Of a stretch of 39,566 nt of DNA, positions 6,672 to 15,058 are shown piece after piece. This DNA comes from an uncultured Clostridia bacterium. Lineage in GTDB: Bacteria; Bacillota; Clostridia; UBA1381. The stretch spans positions 1-39,566 of the forward strand of contig CALXWJ010000041.1 in assembly GCA_944392335.1 (NCBI GenBank). Direction: 5' to 3'. The notes under the pieces are model-generated. The model had not been told where the DNA came from, did no database searches, and saw only the letters and a list, made by a program, of their open reading frames with translations. The position numbers and the translations under genes are program-made. Within the stretch, counting starts at the first letter, position 1; every line of letters begins with the position of its first letter.

Positions 6672-7736
6672 TCACTGTGATTTTCTTCTATTGAGACAAA
6701 ATTCCCAAATATAATCATCAAGTCCTTTATACCTTGGATCCCATATATATGTTCCAAATTTAAAATTCATTTCATCCAAAAGATTAAGTAGGTTTTTATA
6801 TGCGCTTTGAACATGGTGATTTGTTGATAAATCCATGTCAAAAGCTGTTTTAATTTCACACAATCCCTCTTGACGCATTTCAGTTAGAGCTGTTCTCAAT
6901 TGTGTTAAAGTGTTCACTCCCGGAACAGCAATAACAGTAAGTCCTGTAAGAGCATGAATTACATCTGCTTTCATTGGTCCTTCCGTAAGCAAAGCAATAG
7001 GTCTTATTGGTCCAACCAAATGCGTCCAAGATTCAGCTCGACATCCATCTGTTTTATCTGCACTAGAAACCCACCTGAATTTTCTCTTCTGAACATCATC
7101 TCTACGAATTTGTAATCCCTGTATTCTGCCTTTTATATCACGAACAGGAATGAGAATTCCTCTCTTTTCTTGAACAAAAGTCCAGTCACCATTGTCAGTC
7201 TTATAAAATCCTGGTACGCCCGCTAAGTAATATCCTTCATTCTGAAGTTGCTTAGCAAGAACGGACATACCAACAATCGGTGTTGTTTTATAACCTAATC
7301 TGATAATGTCATCATCAGATAATCCTCTATCAAATAGATTTTGTTTATGATCTCCAGCAAGTGACAATTTTGATAAAAGTGCCGTATATGTGGCATTTCT
7401 CGCTTCAATATCAGTGATGGGACAATCAACAACAGGCGTAGATGTATACTTTTTTCTTTCTGTATTTAAGTGCATAGGCAATCCTAAACTTTTCACAAGT
7501 GTTTTTCTGACCTTATCTCTTGGAACGCCCGTATATAATGAATATAAATCGAAAATACCTCCGGAAATCCCACAGCGTGGGCAACGATATACATCTTTTT
7601 TAAGATTTATGTTTAAATGCTTATTGCGAGGAAGTTCATCACAACAAGGACACTGTATATAATATGAACTTCGTCCATGAGGTGGACCAGGAAGTCCCAA
7701 AAGAGAAATTACATCACTTATATGAAACATCTCCAT
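6672..7736 (-). CDS. CHC2 zinc-finger/TOPRIM primase-like protein
   Basis: A 354-residue protein from the ATG 7 bases after AAAGGAGG; the longer frame to 7778 has no such site. The N-terminus has a DnaG-type zinc-binding module: CPCC at 29-32, a His near 39, then CPRC at 51-54 followed by GISGGIFDLYSLY. The middle has RGILIPVRDIKGRIQGLQIR, as in plasmid and phage primases. The C-terminal half has TOPRIM signatures (LLTEGPMKADV; then TAFDMDLS). It lacks a DnaB-type helicase domain. It probably makes RNA primers or is an inactive primase-like protein (DUF3854 type). It ends the long operon beginning at 14.6 kb. Confidence 0.75.
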   Translation of the reverse strand: MEMFHISDVISLLGLPGPPHGRSSYYIQCPCCDELPRNKHLNINLKKDVYRCPRCGISGGIFDLYSLYTGVPRDKVRKTLVKSLGLPMHLNTERKKYTSTPVVDCPITDIEARNATYTALLSKLSLAGDHKQNLFDRGLSDDDIIRLGYKTTPIVGMSVLAKQLQNEGYYLAGVPGFYKTDNGDWTFVQEKRGILIPVRDIKGRIQGLQIRRDDVQKRKFRWVSSADKTDGCRAESWTHLVGPIRPIALLTEGPMKADVIHALTGLTVIAVPGVNTLTQLRTALTEMRQEGLCEIKTAFDMDLSTNHHVQSAYKNLLNLLDEMNFKFGTYIWDPRYKGLDDYIWEFCLNRRKSQ

Positions 7737-7789
7737 GCAGCAGCCTCCTTTCCGGGGATAGCAATTTGCTATCCCCAAACCGAATATAT

Positions 7790-8575
7790 TTATGCCTTAG
7801 CCTGCTCAAGAGAGTATTCACAGATTAACTTGGCGGCTTCTTTAATTTTTTCATCGCCGCTAAATTTTGTAGCAATCCACATAATAGCGTTCTGGTCTTC
7901 TCGTAGGACTTCTCCTAATGTTTTACCGTTAAACTTTACTATAGGGCAAGGAATATTCATTGCTCCCTGAACTTTTTCCTCCAAGGTAAGCTCTCTGGGA
8001 GTTTCAGTATATGTATCAGCAACCATATATTCTTCGTCTTGCTTTGTTACAGTATTAGTCTTGGATTCAATATTTCCCGTTACAGATTCCGAGATTGGCT
8101 GTTGAATTTCAGAAACAGAAGTGTTTGTACCCAGTTCATCCGGAACAATTTTCTCAAATTCATCTCCGGCCATTGAAAACTGGAGTCCAAATCCAGCATT
8201 TCGTAGGGCTATACCTACAGCGGCTGTTTGTGACCACTCACGTGGTGATACAGACGGCTTATCTGCACAATAACCTCGTGATGCTGTCGCTTCAGATAAA
8301 TACTGTTCAGGACTATCTTTATAATCAGCATATATTTTTGCCGATGCAACAAAACAATCCTTTGCAGCCGTAACCTGCACGGCAATTTTACCGTTAGGAT
8401 ACTTCATCCGAAACCAGGCAATTTGTATAATAACAGGCAATCGTTTACTCGTCTCGCCTGTTGTTAGATCTGTGTATTCAACTGCAAAGGGTGCTGGATC
8501 AAACCCTTCCACCTTATTAATATTTTCTATAATCGACAACATTGCTGCCTTTTCATTCGAGTTATTTTGACTCAT
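7790..8575 (-). CDS. Putative single-strand annealing protein (Rad52/Erf-like)
   Basis: A 261-residue protein. The central part (VIIQIAWFRMKYPNGKIAV, later YCADKPSVSPREWSQTAAVGIALRNAGFG) has the Trp/Tyr-rich beta strands and the late helix GIALRNAGFG typical of Rad52/DdrA/Erf-like annealing proteins. A Ser/Thr-rich linker follows, then a small C-terminal domain (KTLGEVLREDQNAIMWIATKF) like the C-terminal module of exonuclease-X-type proteins. It shares an operon with a YqaJ nuclease and a RecD2 helicase, the usual partners. The function is inferred from weak similarity and context. Confidence 0.6.
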   Translation of the reverse strand: MSQNNSNEKAAMLSIIENINKVEGFDPAPFAVEYTDLTTGETSKRLPVIIQIAWFRMKYPNGKIAVQVTAAKDCFVASAKIYADYKDSPEQYLSEATASRGYCADKPSVSPREWSQTAAVGIALRNAGFGLQFSMAGDEFEKIVPDELGTNTSVSEIQQPISESVTGNIESKTNTVTKQDEEYMVADTYTETPRELTLEEKVQGAMNIPCPIVKFNGKTLGEVLREDQNAIMWIATKFSGDEKIKEAAKLICEYSLEQAKA

Positions 8576-8577
8576 AG

Positions 8578-9036
8578 TTAAGCCTCCTGTAAATTTATTT
8601 TTATATATGTATCCCTAAACTGCAGCCACATAGGCAAAACGGTATTAATACAGTTAGCAATACATCTTTTATAATGATCTTGTGTTTCCGCCTTAAAACT
8701 TGAAAAACGTTTTTGATTATCTCTTATAATATCTTCTAAAGCTTTATTAGCAGTGTCTCGTTTCTTTTTGCCGTTTTCGTCCAACGCAGGTCCAAATTTA
8801 TGATCCATTAAAAGATAACGAATACACACATCAACAATTTGATAATGTTGCCTCAAAACTTTTGTGTCTGTAGAAAGTGGTGCTGTCTTTGCCAAAATCT
8901 GAAATGTTTCCAAAACCCCAATGCGATGGTTAAGTTCCTGAGCCTGAAGTAATTCATCAAATGGCAAACTGTTTTCAGCCACCTTTTCGTATATATTAGC
9001 CTGCAGTGTATGATATTGCTTAAGTATTGTAGCCAT
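8578..9036 (-). CDS. Unknown helical protein in recombination operon
   Basis: A 152-residue protein, almost entirely predicted helix, with no recognised motif. It starts 5 bases after a GGAG ribosome binding site and its stop lies 2 bases before the start of the annealing-protein gene, so the two are probably co-translated. It contains AKKR-type charged patches (DENGKKKRDTANKALED) and a conserved-looking Trp near the end (MWLQFRDTYIKINLQ). The position between RecD2 and the annealing protein suggests a role in DNA recombination or replication, but nothing in the sequence proves it. Confidence 0.6.
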   Translation of the reverse strand: MATILKQYHTLQANIYEKVAENSLPFDELLQAQELNHRIGVLETFQILAKTAPLSTDTKVLRQHYQIVDVCIRYLLMDHKFGPALDENGKKKRDTANKALEDIIRDNQKRFSSFKAETQDHYKRCIANCINTVLPMWLQFRDTYIKINLQEA

Positions 9037-9065
9037 TTTTGTTCTCCTTTCAAGAATTAAGATTT

Positions 9066-11234
9066 TTAATATTCACATAACCGTTTTGCCAGACGAGTGC
9101 CTCGCTGTTCGGTATCTGTTCTTTTGATAGCAGTGCATAATGCACTCCTTTCACCTACGAAGATAACATGCTTTTTACCACGTGTAATAGCTGTATATAC
9201 CAATGGTCGAGTCAGCATAATATAATGAGCTTTCTGAAGATTGATAATAACTGAGCTATATTCAGAACCTTGAGACTTATGTATTGTAGATGCATAACCC
9301 AAATCAATCATATCAAGCTCACTCGAATCATACTCTTTAACTCTGCCATCTCCAAAATCAATATATGCCGTTACTTCATTGCCACTTTTTTTAATTTGGA
9401 TAATGTAGCCAATATCACCATTGTTAACATCATCGTGATTTTTAATTTGCATAACTTTATCTCCGCATCTAAACAATCGTTTTCCATGTGAGATTTCCTC
9501 GCTGTGTGAAGACTTTGGATTGACAATATCACGAATTCTTTCATTCAGTGCATTAGCTCCTGTATCTGTTTTCTGTCGATATGGAGTCAATAACGCAACA
9601 TTATCAACACCGTATTTTTTTACTTCCTCGACATATATCTGCGAAATCAAATCTGCTGACACCGCAATATCGGATGAATCAATAAACTCAAAATCATTCC
9701 CATACTCCATACTGAGATTGCCATGTTTAATAAGCTTTGCATTAGTTGCAATCCTGCTGCCGGAGGTTTGTCTGAAAACTCTTTCAAGTCTGATAGTGGG
9801 GATTCTGCCGCACGCTATCATTTCACTCAACACTGCACCTGGACCAACTGAAGGCAATTGGTCTGCATCTCCTACAAAAACAATTTGAGTTTGAGGTTTT
9901 AATGCTGAAAAAAGTTTCCCTGCCAGATAGATATCGAGCATAGACGCTTCATCTACAAGAACCAAGTCTGCATCAATACTTTCTGGAGTACCGTACTCAC
10001 CATCTTCACCAGCCATTAAACATAGAGTTTTATGAACAGTAGAAGAACTGTAGCCTGTAGATTCTTCCATTCGTCTTGCAGCACGACCGGTTGGTGCGCA
10101 ACAACAAATTATTTTCCCGGGATTGTTTCTGCTGTAAATATCAAGAATTGCTTTTTGTATCATAGTTTTCCCTGTGCCCGGCCCACCAGTAATAATAGAA
10201 AGACCATTAATTAGGGCCGTTTTCACAGCTTCTCTTTGCTCAGGGGCAAATTTAATTCTAAGCGTTTTTTCCTCCATGTTAAGTTCTCTCTCAAGGTTGC
10301 TATACGGATAATTCTGGTTTATAGAAATCTGGCTTTTAATGTACACAGCAAGCATCTTCTCAGCAGTATATGTCCTACTGCTGTATAGACATCCGTCATA
10401 TACATATATTTTTTGATTTCTTATCAGTTCATTTGCATACTTACCTATCATTCCTTCTGTAATTTCGGGTGTATCGAGTATTGTTAAGCACTCTTTTACA
10501 AAATTACTCTTTTCAATACATATATGTCCTTTGGTTTCTGCATCAGTAAGTGTATATAGAATACCTTGAGAAATTCTTTCCGCTGACAGAACATCAAATC
10601 CCATATTCTTTGCAATTTTATCTGCTGTTTTAAAACCAATACCAGCAAGTTCACAAAGTTTGTATGGATGTCGTTTCACAATATCCATTGCTTCATTTCC
10701 ATATTCCTTATACAGTCGTATTGCTCGATTAGGTGTGATTCCATATGGTGTTAAAAAAGCAATAACATCGCGCGCACCTCTGTTTGCTAGATATGAGTCA
10801 CATATCTTTTTAAGTTTTGTTTGGCTTATTCCAGATATTGAAGTAAGTTTCTCGGGTGAATTATCAAGCACATTAAGTGTTTCGTTACCAAAAGCTGAAT
10901 ATATTCGTTCTGCGAGTTTTGGTCCGATTCCCTTAATTTGACCAGATGATAAATAACCAATGATACCCTCTTTAGTAGGTTTGATGACTTCATCGTAGGT
11001 TTCAACTTCAAATTGAAGTCCGTGCTTAGAATTTTTACTCCATTGTCCTCGCATCTCATACCTGATATGTTCCGATATTGGCAAGGCGTATCCAACCGCT
11101 TTAATTTGATTAACAGTATTTCCTTTACTGTCAAGAACCTTTTCACAAGGAGTATAAATTGCTACCATATAACAACCCGAAGTAATCATTGCAATACTCT
11201 GAGGATAAACCAATCTACTAAATTGACATAACAT
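9066..11234 (-). CDS. recD2: RecD2-like 5'-3' DNA helicase
   Basis: A 722-residue superfamily 1B helicase. Residues about 85-215 contain the helix-hairpin-helix repeats of RecD2/YrrC proteins (GQIKGIGPKLAERIYSAFG, SISGISQTKLKKI, LAGIGFKTADKIAKNMG). Walker A is GGPGTGKT (350-357), Walker B VLVDEAS (about 426-431), motif III VFVGDADQLPSVGPG, and the C-terminal motifs TIHKSQGSEY and YTAITRGKKHV are intact. It should unwind DNA 5' to 3', in repair or replication of the element. RecD2 proteins act without RecBC. It has a good ribosome binding site (AAAGGAG) and lies in the DUF932-to-primase operon. Confidence 0.88.
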   Translation of the reverse strand: MLCQFSRLVYPQSIAMITSGCYMVAIYTPCEKVLDSKGNTVNQIKAVGYALPISEHIRYEMRGQWSKNSKHGLQFEVETYDEVIKPTKEGIIGYLSSGQIKGIGPKLAERIYSAFGNETLNVLDNSPEKLTSISGISQTKLKKICDSYLANRGARDVIAFLTPYGITPNRAIRLYKEYGNEAMDIVKRHPYKLCELAGIGFKTADKIAKNMGFDVLSAERISQGILYTLTDAETKGHICIEKSNFVKECLTILDTPEITEGMIGKYANELIRNQKIYVYDGCLYSSRTYTAEKMLAVYIKSQISINQNYPYSNLERELNMEEKTLRIKFAPEQREAVKTALINGLSIITGGPGTGKTMIQKAILDIYSRNNPGKIICCCAPTGRAARRMEESTGYSSSTVHKTLCLMAGEDGEYGTPESIDADLVLVDEASMLDIYLAGKLFSALKPQTQIVFVGDADQLPSVGPGAVLSEMIACGRIPTIRLERVFRQTSGSRIATNAKLIKHGNLSMEYGNDFEFIDSSDIAVSADLISQIYVEEVKKYGVDNVALLTPYRQKTDTGANALNERIRDIVNPKSSHSEEISHGKRLFRCGDKVMQIKNHDDVNNGDIGYIIQIKKSGNEVTAYIDFGDGRVKEYDSSELDMIDLGYASTIHKSQGSEYSSVIINLQKAHYIMLTRPLVYTAITRGKKHVIFVGERSALCTAIKRTDTEQRGTRLAKRLCEY

Positions 11235-11250
11235 TCTATTTCTCCTTTCT

Positions 11251-11910
11251 TTAAGTTAAAGGAACAAGTATCTTACGAGTTTTAGGAATAAATATTTCCT
11301 CATCCTCAACAGTATAATTATTGGCACACATAATAGCATAATCAACAATTTTATCAGCAAGCATATCAAATTCCTGAACCAGTCTGACACGCTCACGAAT
11401 ATCGTTAATATCCCAATCTTTAAAGTTTTCGTTATCATCGGTCCCTCGTCCTGGAAAAACCGATATATTTAAAGGAGCTGTCATGTAATCAATTCGATGA
11501 GGTTTTTTGCATCGTCCGCATATTGGTCCTGTTTCTTGAACACTTCTATAATTTCTTTGACCGCACGATGTACAAAAAGATTTATAATCTGATTTTGTTG
11601 CCTGCCCTTGATATAGCACCAGATATCCACCATTTCGTCCATTCATAGACGCCTGCCAAAGATAGCCGTGCTGATGATTAAATTCTTGTAAAAGTTCATC
11701 TATACCATAAAAAAACTCCTGAGTATGAATCATATCGAAAAGCTTATCTACTATCTCAGAACTAAGATCAAGTCTGTTTATTTTGAGATTACAAGCATAC
11801 GATTGTGATCCATTCCAGGAGTTCGCTGTATAATAGCGAAAATGTTTTACAAGAAACTCTATCATGGCATTGCGTGAGCGCAAGTCAATTCCTTGATAAA
11901 ATCTGACCAT
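11251..11910 (-). CDS. Unknown protein with a C4 zinc ribbon
   Basis: A 219-residue protein. Cys pairs at 113/116 (CTSCGQ) and 131/134 (CGRCKKPHR) form a probable zinc ribbon in the middle. The N-terminal 100 residues are aromatic-rich (HFRYYTANSWNGSQSYACNL) with the segment NGRNGGYLVLYQG. The C-terminal part is acidic and helical. It overlaps the upstream DUF7768-like gene by 49 bases, a strong sign of coupling. Similar zinc-ribbon proteins occur in clostridial plasmids and phages, but I cannot name a family. A DNA-binding or complex-assembly role is only a guess. Confidence 0.6.
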   Translation of the reverse strand: MVRFYQGIDLRSRNAMIEFLVKHFRYYTANSWNGSQSYACNLKINRLDLSSEIVDKLFDMIHTQEFFYGIDELLQEFNHQHGYLWQASMNGRNGGYLVLYQGQATKSDYKSFCTSCGQRNYRSVQETGPICGRCKKPHRIDYMTAPLNISVFPGRGTDDNENFKDWDINDIRERVRLVQEFDMLADKIVDYAIMCANNYTVEDEEIFIPKTRKILVPLT

Positions 11911-12428
11911 AGCCCATCACCACCTTTATCGAAAATTGGATTCGGGAGCGCCAAAACAGGATGGTTTCTATCAAATGTAACAAGAGATTTATTACCTCCG
12001 TTTTTTGTAACAAGCTTTTTAACTTCTAAGAATACATTTTCTTCAAAAACGATAATATTCATATGAAGTGCTGTAGCCTTTATAATTTCGTTGCGCATTC
12101 CGGAGCTCACACGAACACCACACACCAAAAGTATGTCGCTCTGTTCGAGAAGTTTTACCCCAAACTCAAGAGCGAGTGCTCTTTCAGCGTGATTTTTATC
12201 ACAAAGTAATAATGGAAGATATGCGTGAGGAGCTCTTGCAATAACATTTAGTTTCTTTGATGCATACAGCATATATGCTCTGGCACAGTGCATATTTTCA
12301 AGCATTGTTGCACTATTGTCCGCACCGAGAGGAGAGCATATATATGCTTTCATTTTAAGACGATCGTGCTTTAACAGCTGTTTATCAAGGTAAGTTTCCC
12401 ATTCGTAATTAAAAACTATTTTACTCAT
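11862..12428 (-). CDS. DUF7768/DUF4406-like nucleoside-processing-fold protein
   Basis: A 188-residue protein beginning with the signature KAYICSPLGADNSATMLENM, followed by ARAYMLYASKKLNVIARAPHAYLP and LLEQSDILLVCGVRVSSGMRNEI. This is the fold of DUF4406/DUF7768 proteins, distant relatives of nucleoside 2-deoxyribosyltransferases, common in phages and integrative elements. They may act on nucleotides or bind a nucleoside; the activity is unproven. The start has an AAAGGAA site. It sits between the YqaJ nuclease and the zinc-ribbon gene, overlapping the latter. Confidence 0.7.
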   Translation of the reverse strand: MSKIVFNYEWETYLDKQLLKHDRLKMKAYICSPLGADNSATMLENMHCARAYMLYASKKLNVIARAPHAYLPLLLCDKNHAERALALEFGVKLLEQSDILLVCGVRVSSGMRNEIIKATALHMNIIVFEENVFLEVKKLVTKNGGNKSLVTFDRNHPVLALPNPIFDKGGDGLWSDFIKELTCAHAMP

Positions 12429-12444
12429 AAATTTTCCTTTCTGC

Positions 12445-13482
12445 CTATAGCGGCTGAACAGATAACTTTAATTTTCTGCTTTCAGTTGTTGTAACCAATT
12501 CATTATGAATATTGGGATATTTTTTCTTCAGCAGAGCAGTGTCTGTTCGTTTTGATTTTTTTGTTGCAAAATCAATCAGAATCTTATCTTTTGTGGTTTC
12601 AAGAACTCCATGTTCGTGATTCTTCATTAATTCTGCTATTCGCACAGAATGTGCCTCAATCTCCTTTTCATATTTTTTTATTTCGCTCTTGCAAGCAGCA
12701 ATATCATCCTGTAAATCAAGAATACGGCGAGCATAATGCTCATACTTACGCGGCAATTCAATAGTTGGCAAACTCGGATTGCTGCTTCCGTAAATTCTTG
12801 CAAGTGATTCAAGAGCAAGTTTTGGGGCAATTCCTTCCATTTTAGGTGGTTTGTCGTGTTCTAAACTCCAAATCCATTCCTCAAGGCGTTCAAAAATCAT
12901 ATCTTCTTTTGCTTTATCACGCACAAGTCCAGGTGTAGCCATATCATTATCAGGATTATTTCCCCAGATCGCCGAAAAGTCACCAATACTGACATCTGCA
13001 ACCGCCAGGTAATACCTAAGCTGAAATTCGTAATACAGCGGATATTTTCCATCCGCCCATTCCGAAGCGTTGTGATATGTACAGCTTTTGCATTCCAGTA
13101 TACCAGGTTCGCCATCTGATGCCCTGATAAATCTGCGGTCAAAATCAGCCAAAGCATATTTATGATCTGCGTGTTGATACATATTAGTATCTTCTGTCAC
13201 AGTATTTCCTGTTTTTACACCATAAAAATGTGCTGCAATTGGTTCTAAGAAATGTCCCATTTCAAGCTGATTAGAGTTAGCCTTTAGTGGTGGCTTCATT
13301 TTACCTTTTTTTATCATCCAAAGTTCCAATGGTGTTGTCCATGGCGAAACACCAAAAATTACTGCAACATCACTTCCGCCTACAGTATAAGGAATATCAC
13401 CTTTTGGACCATGCATTCTACATGCAAGCCATGTAGATCGATCCATACCTGCAGTATCACATAATGCAATAGGCGCTGCCAT
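12445..13482 (-). CDS. YqaJ-type recombinase/exonuclease
   Basis: A 345-residue lambda-exonuclease-family nuclease. The start of the fold reads RSTWLACR, then GGSDVAVIFGVSPWTTPLELW (35-55). Catalytic residues fit the PD-(D/E)XK pattern: Glu in LEMGHFLEPIA, Asp in LADFDRRFI, the GILECKS motif, and Gln/Tyr in YYEFQLRYYLAV. It should digest one strand of a DNA end so that the annealing protein can pair the other. The C-terminal 100 residues are a coiled coil and a KILIDF segment also seen in phage homologues. The start overlaps the previous stop as TAATG, so expression is coupled. Confidence 0.85.
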   Translation of the reverse strand: MAAPIALCDTAGMDRSTWLACRMHGPKGDIPYTVGGSDVAVIFGVSPWTTPLELWMIKKGKMKPPLKANSNQLEMGHFLEPIAAHFYGVKTGNTVTEDTNMYQHADHKYALADFDRRFIRASDGEPGILECKSCTYHNASEWADGKYPLYYEFQLRYYLAVADVSIGDFSAIWGNNPDNDMATPGLVRDKAKEDMIFERLEEWIWSLEHDKPPKMEGIAPKLALESLARIYGSSNPSLPTIELPRKYEHYARRILDLQDDIAACKSEIKKYEKEIEAHSVRIAELMKNHEHGVLETTKDKILIDFATKKSKRTDTALLKKKYPNIHNELVTTTESRKLKLSVQPL

Positions 13483-14624
13483 TAGTAATTCACCGCCTTT
13501 GCGAGATCAAACTTGTTCCAATCAAGCGAAAGTGTTCGTGCAAGATTTTCTTCAATGGACAATAACTTGCTTTCAGGTGTATTTTCTGACTTGAGAAGAA
13601 ACATAATTTCCTGCATCGCCATAAATACATCGTGAGCTGTAGCTGGACCTCCTCCATAAGACATTTCAAACATTTGAATTGCTTCCAAAGCAGTTTTTTT
13701 CGGCATACTCAGTTTTTTACAAATACGTGTCATAGCATTTACCGGATATGAAAGAGTAATTTCTGTTAACTTTTGAAGTTTTGCAATAGAATCACCGAAC
13801 TGTGCAAAAAGCTGATCCAATGCCGTATCAAAATCTGAAACCTTTGACTGATGGCGATGATCTACTGCGATACAGCTACCAATATGGATGGGATACTGTC
13901 CTCCCATCAGAAGTGCAGATACCTTTGCAGATGCAACGCCGGTGTCTGAAGTTACAAACCTTATTCCCGGCACCAAATTCTTAGAAATATATGATTTGCC
14001 TATAGAGTTCAGGTGTTTCGTATATGCTCCAAGTAAATCCTTCTTTTGCGATGGCATTTTCCAGGACGCACTTGTAATCGCATGATCTGAATATCCGCCC
14101 TCAAACTCATTTCCAGGAAATCTTAGATCGAGTTTATTCTGCAACACTACTAAAAGTTCGTTGATTGGCAAAACAGAGTAATCTGTTTCATCACCAGAAT
14201 GAACTGCAGATACTTTTTCATCACGAATCAATACCAATGCATCTGACGGATAAATTTTCAGACATTCATTTAAAACATCTGAAAGTACTTTGCGGCTTAA
14301 TTTGGGTAACACAGTCCCGCTGATTTTTGCTCTATCGAGCAAACTCTTGTAAGCAGTAGTACGAATGGGGTATAATACTCCATCAATATCCATTGCCAAA
14401 CCAAGATTTTGAGCTGTGTCTTCAATAGCCTCATTGGTAGTTCCTGGTGCGAACGATAAAGGGCTTGAATAAAATGGCGAATCCTTATCAAGTGGTTGAA
14501 TATGCAATTCATTAACATGGCAGCGAGTCCACCTGCTTTTTTTCGCCAATTGTTCGTGATAGTCCTTCATTGCTGGATAGGAACTGAATGTTGTGGTAAA
14601 ATTGTCTTGACATTGTAATAGCAT
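13482..14624 (-). CDS. DUF932-like protein
   Basis: A 380-residue protein resembling DUF932 (phage/plasmid YubP-like) proteins: an N-terminal half ending ALVLIRDEKVSAVHSGDETDYSVLPINELL and a later segment GGYSDHAITSASWKMP and FVTSDTGVASAKVSALLM. Members are common next to annealing proteins and nucleases on plasmids, with no established biochemical role. It is the first gene of the long operon to 6.7 kb and overlaps the YqaJ gene. Two terminator hairpins and the first copy of the repeated leader RNA lie upstream, with no further promoter visible. Confidence 0.55.
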   Translation of the reverse strand: MLLQCQDNFTTTFSSYPAMKDYHEQLAKKSRWTRCHVNELHIQPLDKDSPFYSSPLSFAPGTTNEAIEDTAQNLGLAMDIDGVLYPIRTTAYKSLLDRAKISGTVLPKLSRKVLSDVLNECLKIYPSDALVLIRDEKVSAVHSGDETDYSVLPINELLVVLQNKLDLRFPGNEFEGGYSDHAITSASWKMPSQKKDLLGAYTKHLNSIGKSYISKNLVPGIRFVTSDTGVASAKVSALLMGGQYPIHIGSCIAVDHRHQSKVSDFDTALDQLFAQFGDSIAKLQKLTEITLSYPVNAMTRICKKLSMPKKTALEAIQMFEMSYGGGPATAHDVFMAMQEIMFLLKSENTPESKLLSIEENLARTLSLDWNKFDLAKAVNY

Positions 14625-14676
14625 AATACATGCTCCTTTCTTTTTTGGGCTTTGCCCGAGATTGATTTTTTATATA

Positions 14677-14712
14677 ACAAAAGCCGTCAAAACCCGAAGG
14701 CGATGACGGCTT
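14677..14712 (-). terminator. Second terminator hairpin in the DUF932 leader
   Basis: A 9-bp stem (AAGCCGTCA/TGACGGCTT) with a 14-nt loop, followed on the minus strand by TTTGTTAT. It sits between the leader RNA terminator and the DUF932-like gene, with no obvious new promoter after it. Confidence 0.6.
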
Positions 14713-14736
14713 GTGTACAAAATATTGACAAGAAAC

Positions 14737-14820
14737 AAAAAAAGTGCCACTTGCAAAAAGCAAATGACACTGTGTAAACTCTGATTACTGTGATTTCATT
14801 ATTGAAACCATGAAACTTAT
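14737..14820 (-). ncRNA. Repeated leader RNA, copy A
   Basis: A predicted transcript of about 84 nt from its own promoter. The order is: conserved ATATAAGTTTCA; hairpin GGTTTC/GAAATC (14792-14809); conserved AGTTTACA; then terminator stem AGTGTCATTTGC/GCAAGTGGCACT with TTTTTTT (14737-14743). The same plan recurs at 24.9 and 33.5 kb. It lies ahead of the DUF932/YqaJ/RecD2/primase operon. It may be an attenuator leader or a free small RNA. Confidence 0.65.
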
Positions 14821-14826
14821 ATGTTT

Positions 14827-14855
14827 ATTATATCAGAATTTCTCACAATAGTCAA
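14827..14855 (-). promoter_or_regulatory. Promoter of leader RNA copy A
   Basis: Minus-strand TTGACT (14850-14855), exactly 17 bp, TATAAT (14827-14832). Near-consensus sigma-A promoter. Confidence 0.8.
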
Positions 14856-14893
14856 TCCATTTATAAAAGAAAGAGCTGTTTGTCTACTATTGC

Positions 14894-14992
14894 TTATCTT
14901 TTACGTTTATTTGCCAGCATTAAACACATTGTAAAAACACCTATCAGTCCACCAAACATTGAGCCAATAATAAACATAAATAATGCAAACAT
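14894..14992 (-). CDS. DUF3789 membrane microprotein
   Basis: A 32-residue protein starting MFALFMFIIGSMFGG and ending MLANKRKR. The ATG lies 7 bases after GGAGG. One transmembrane helix with a glycine-rich face and a basic cytoplasmic tail match DUF3789, a family of tiny membrane proteins found in clostridial integrative elements. Its function is unknown. It lies between the methyltransferase terminator and the leader RNA promoter. The GxxGG pattern suggests helix packing or oligomers, which is inference. Confidence 0.75.
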   Translation of the reverse strand: MFALFMFIIGSMFGGLIGVFTMCLMLANKRKR

Positions 14993-15015
14993 TTCTTACA
15001 CCTCCAAAATAAATG

Positions 15016-15050
15016 TTAAAAAGAGGCGCTACCGAAGTATCGCCTCTTTC
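15016..15050 (-). terminator. Intrinsic terminator after methyltransferase gene
   Basis: On the minus strand AAGAGGCGATAC, a UUCG loop, then GTAGCGCCTCTT and TTTAACA. The very stable UUCG tetraloop is typical of real terminators. The microprotein gene 20-25 bases further on must be reached by read-through or from an unseen promoter. Confidence 0.85.
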
Positions 15051-15058
15051 CAAAATAA

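Noticed and set aside
10826-11146. 106-codon minus-strand frame within the RecD2 gene
   Set aside because: A shadow frame inside a well-supported helicase gene; no motifs or start signal.
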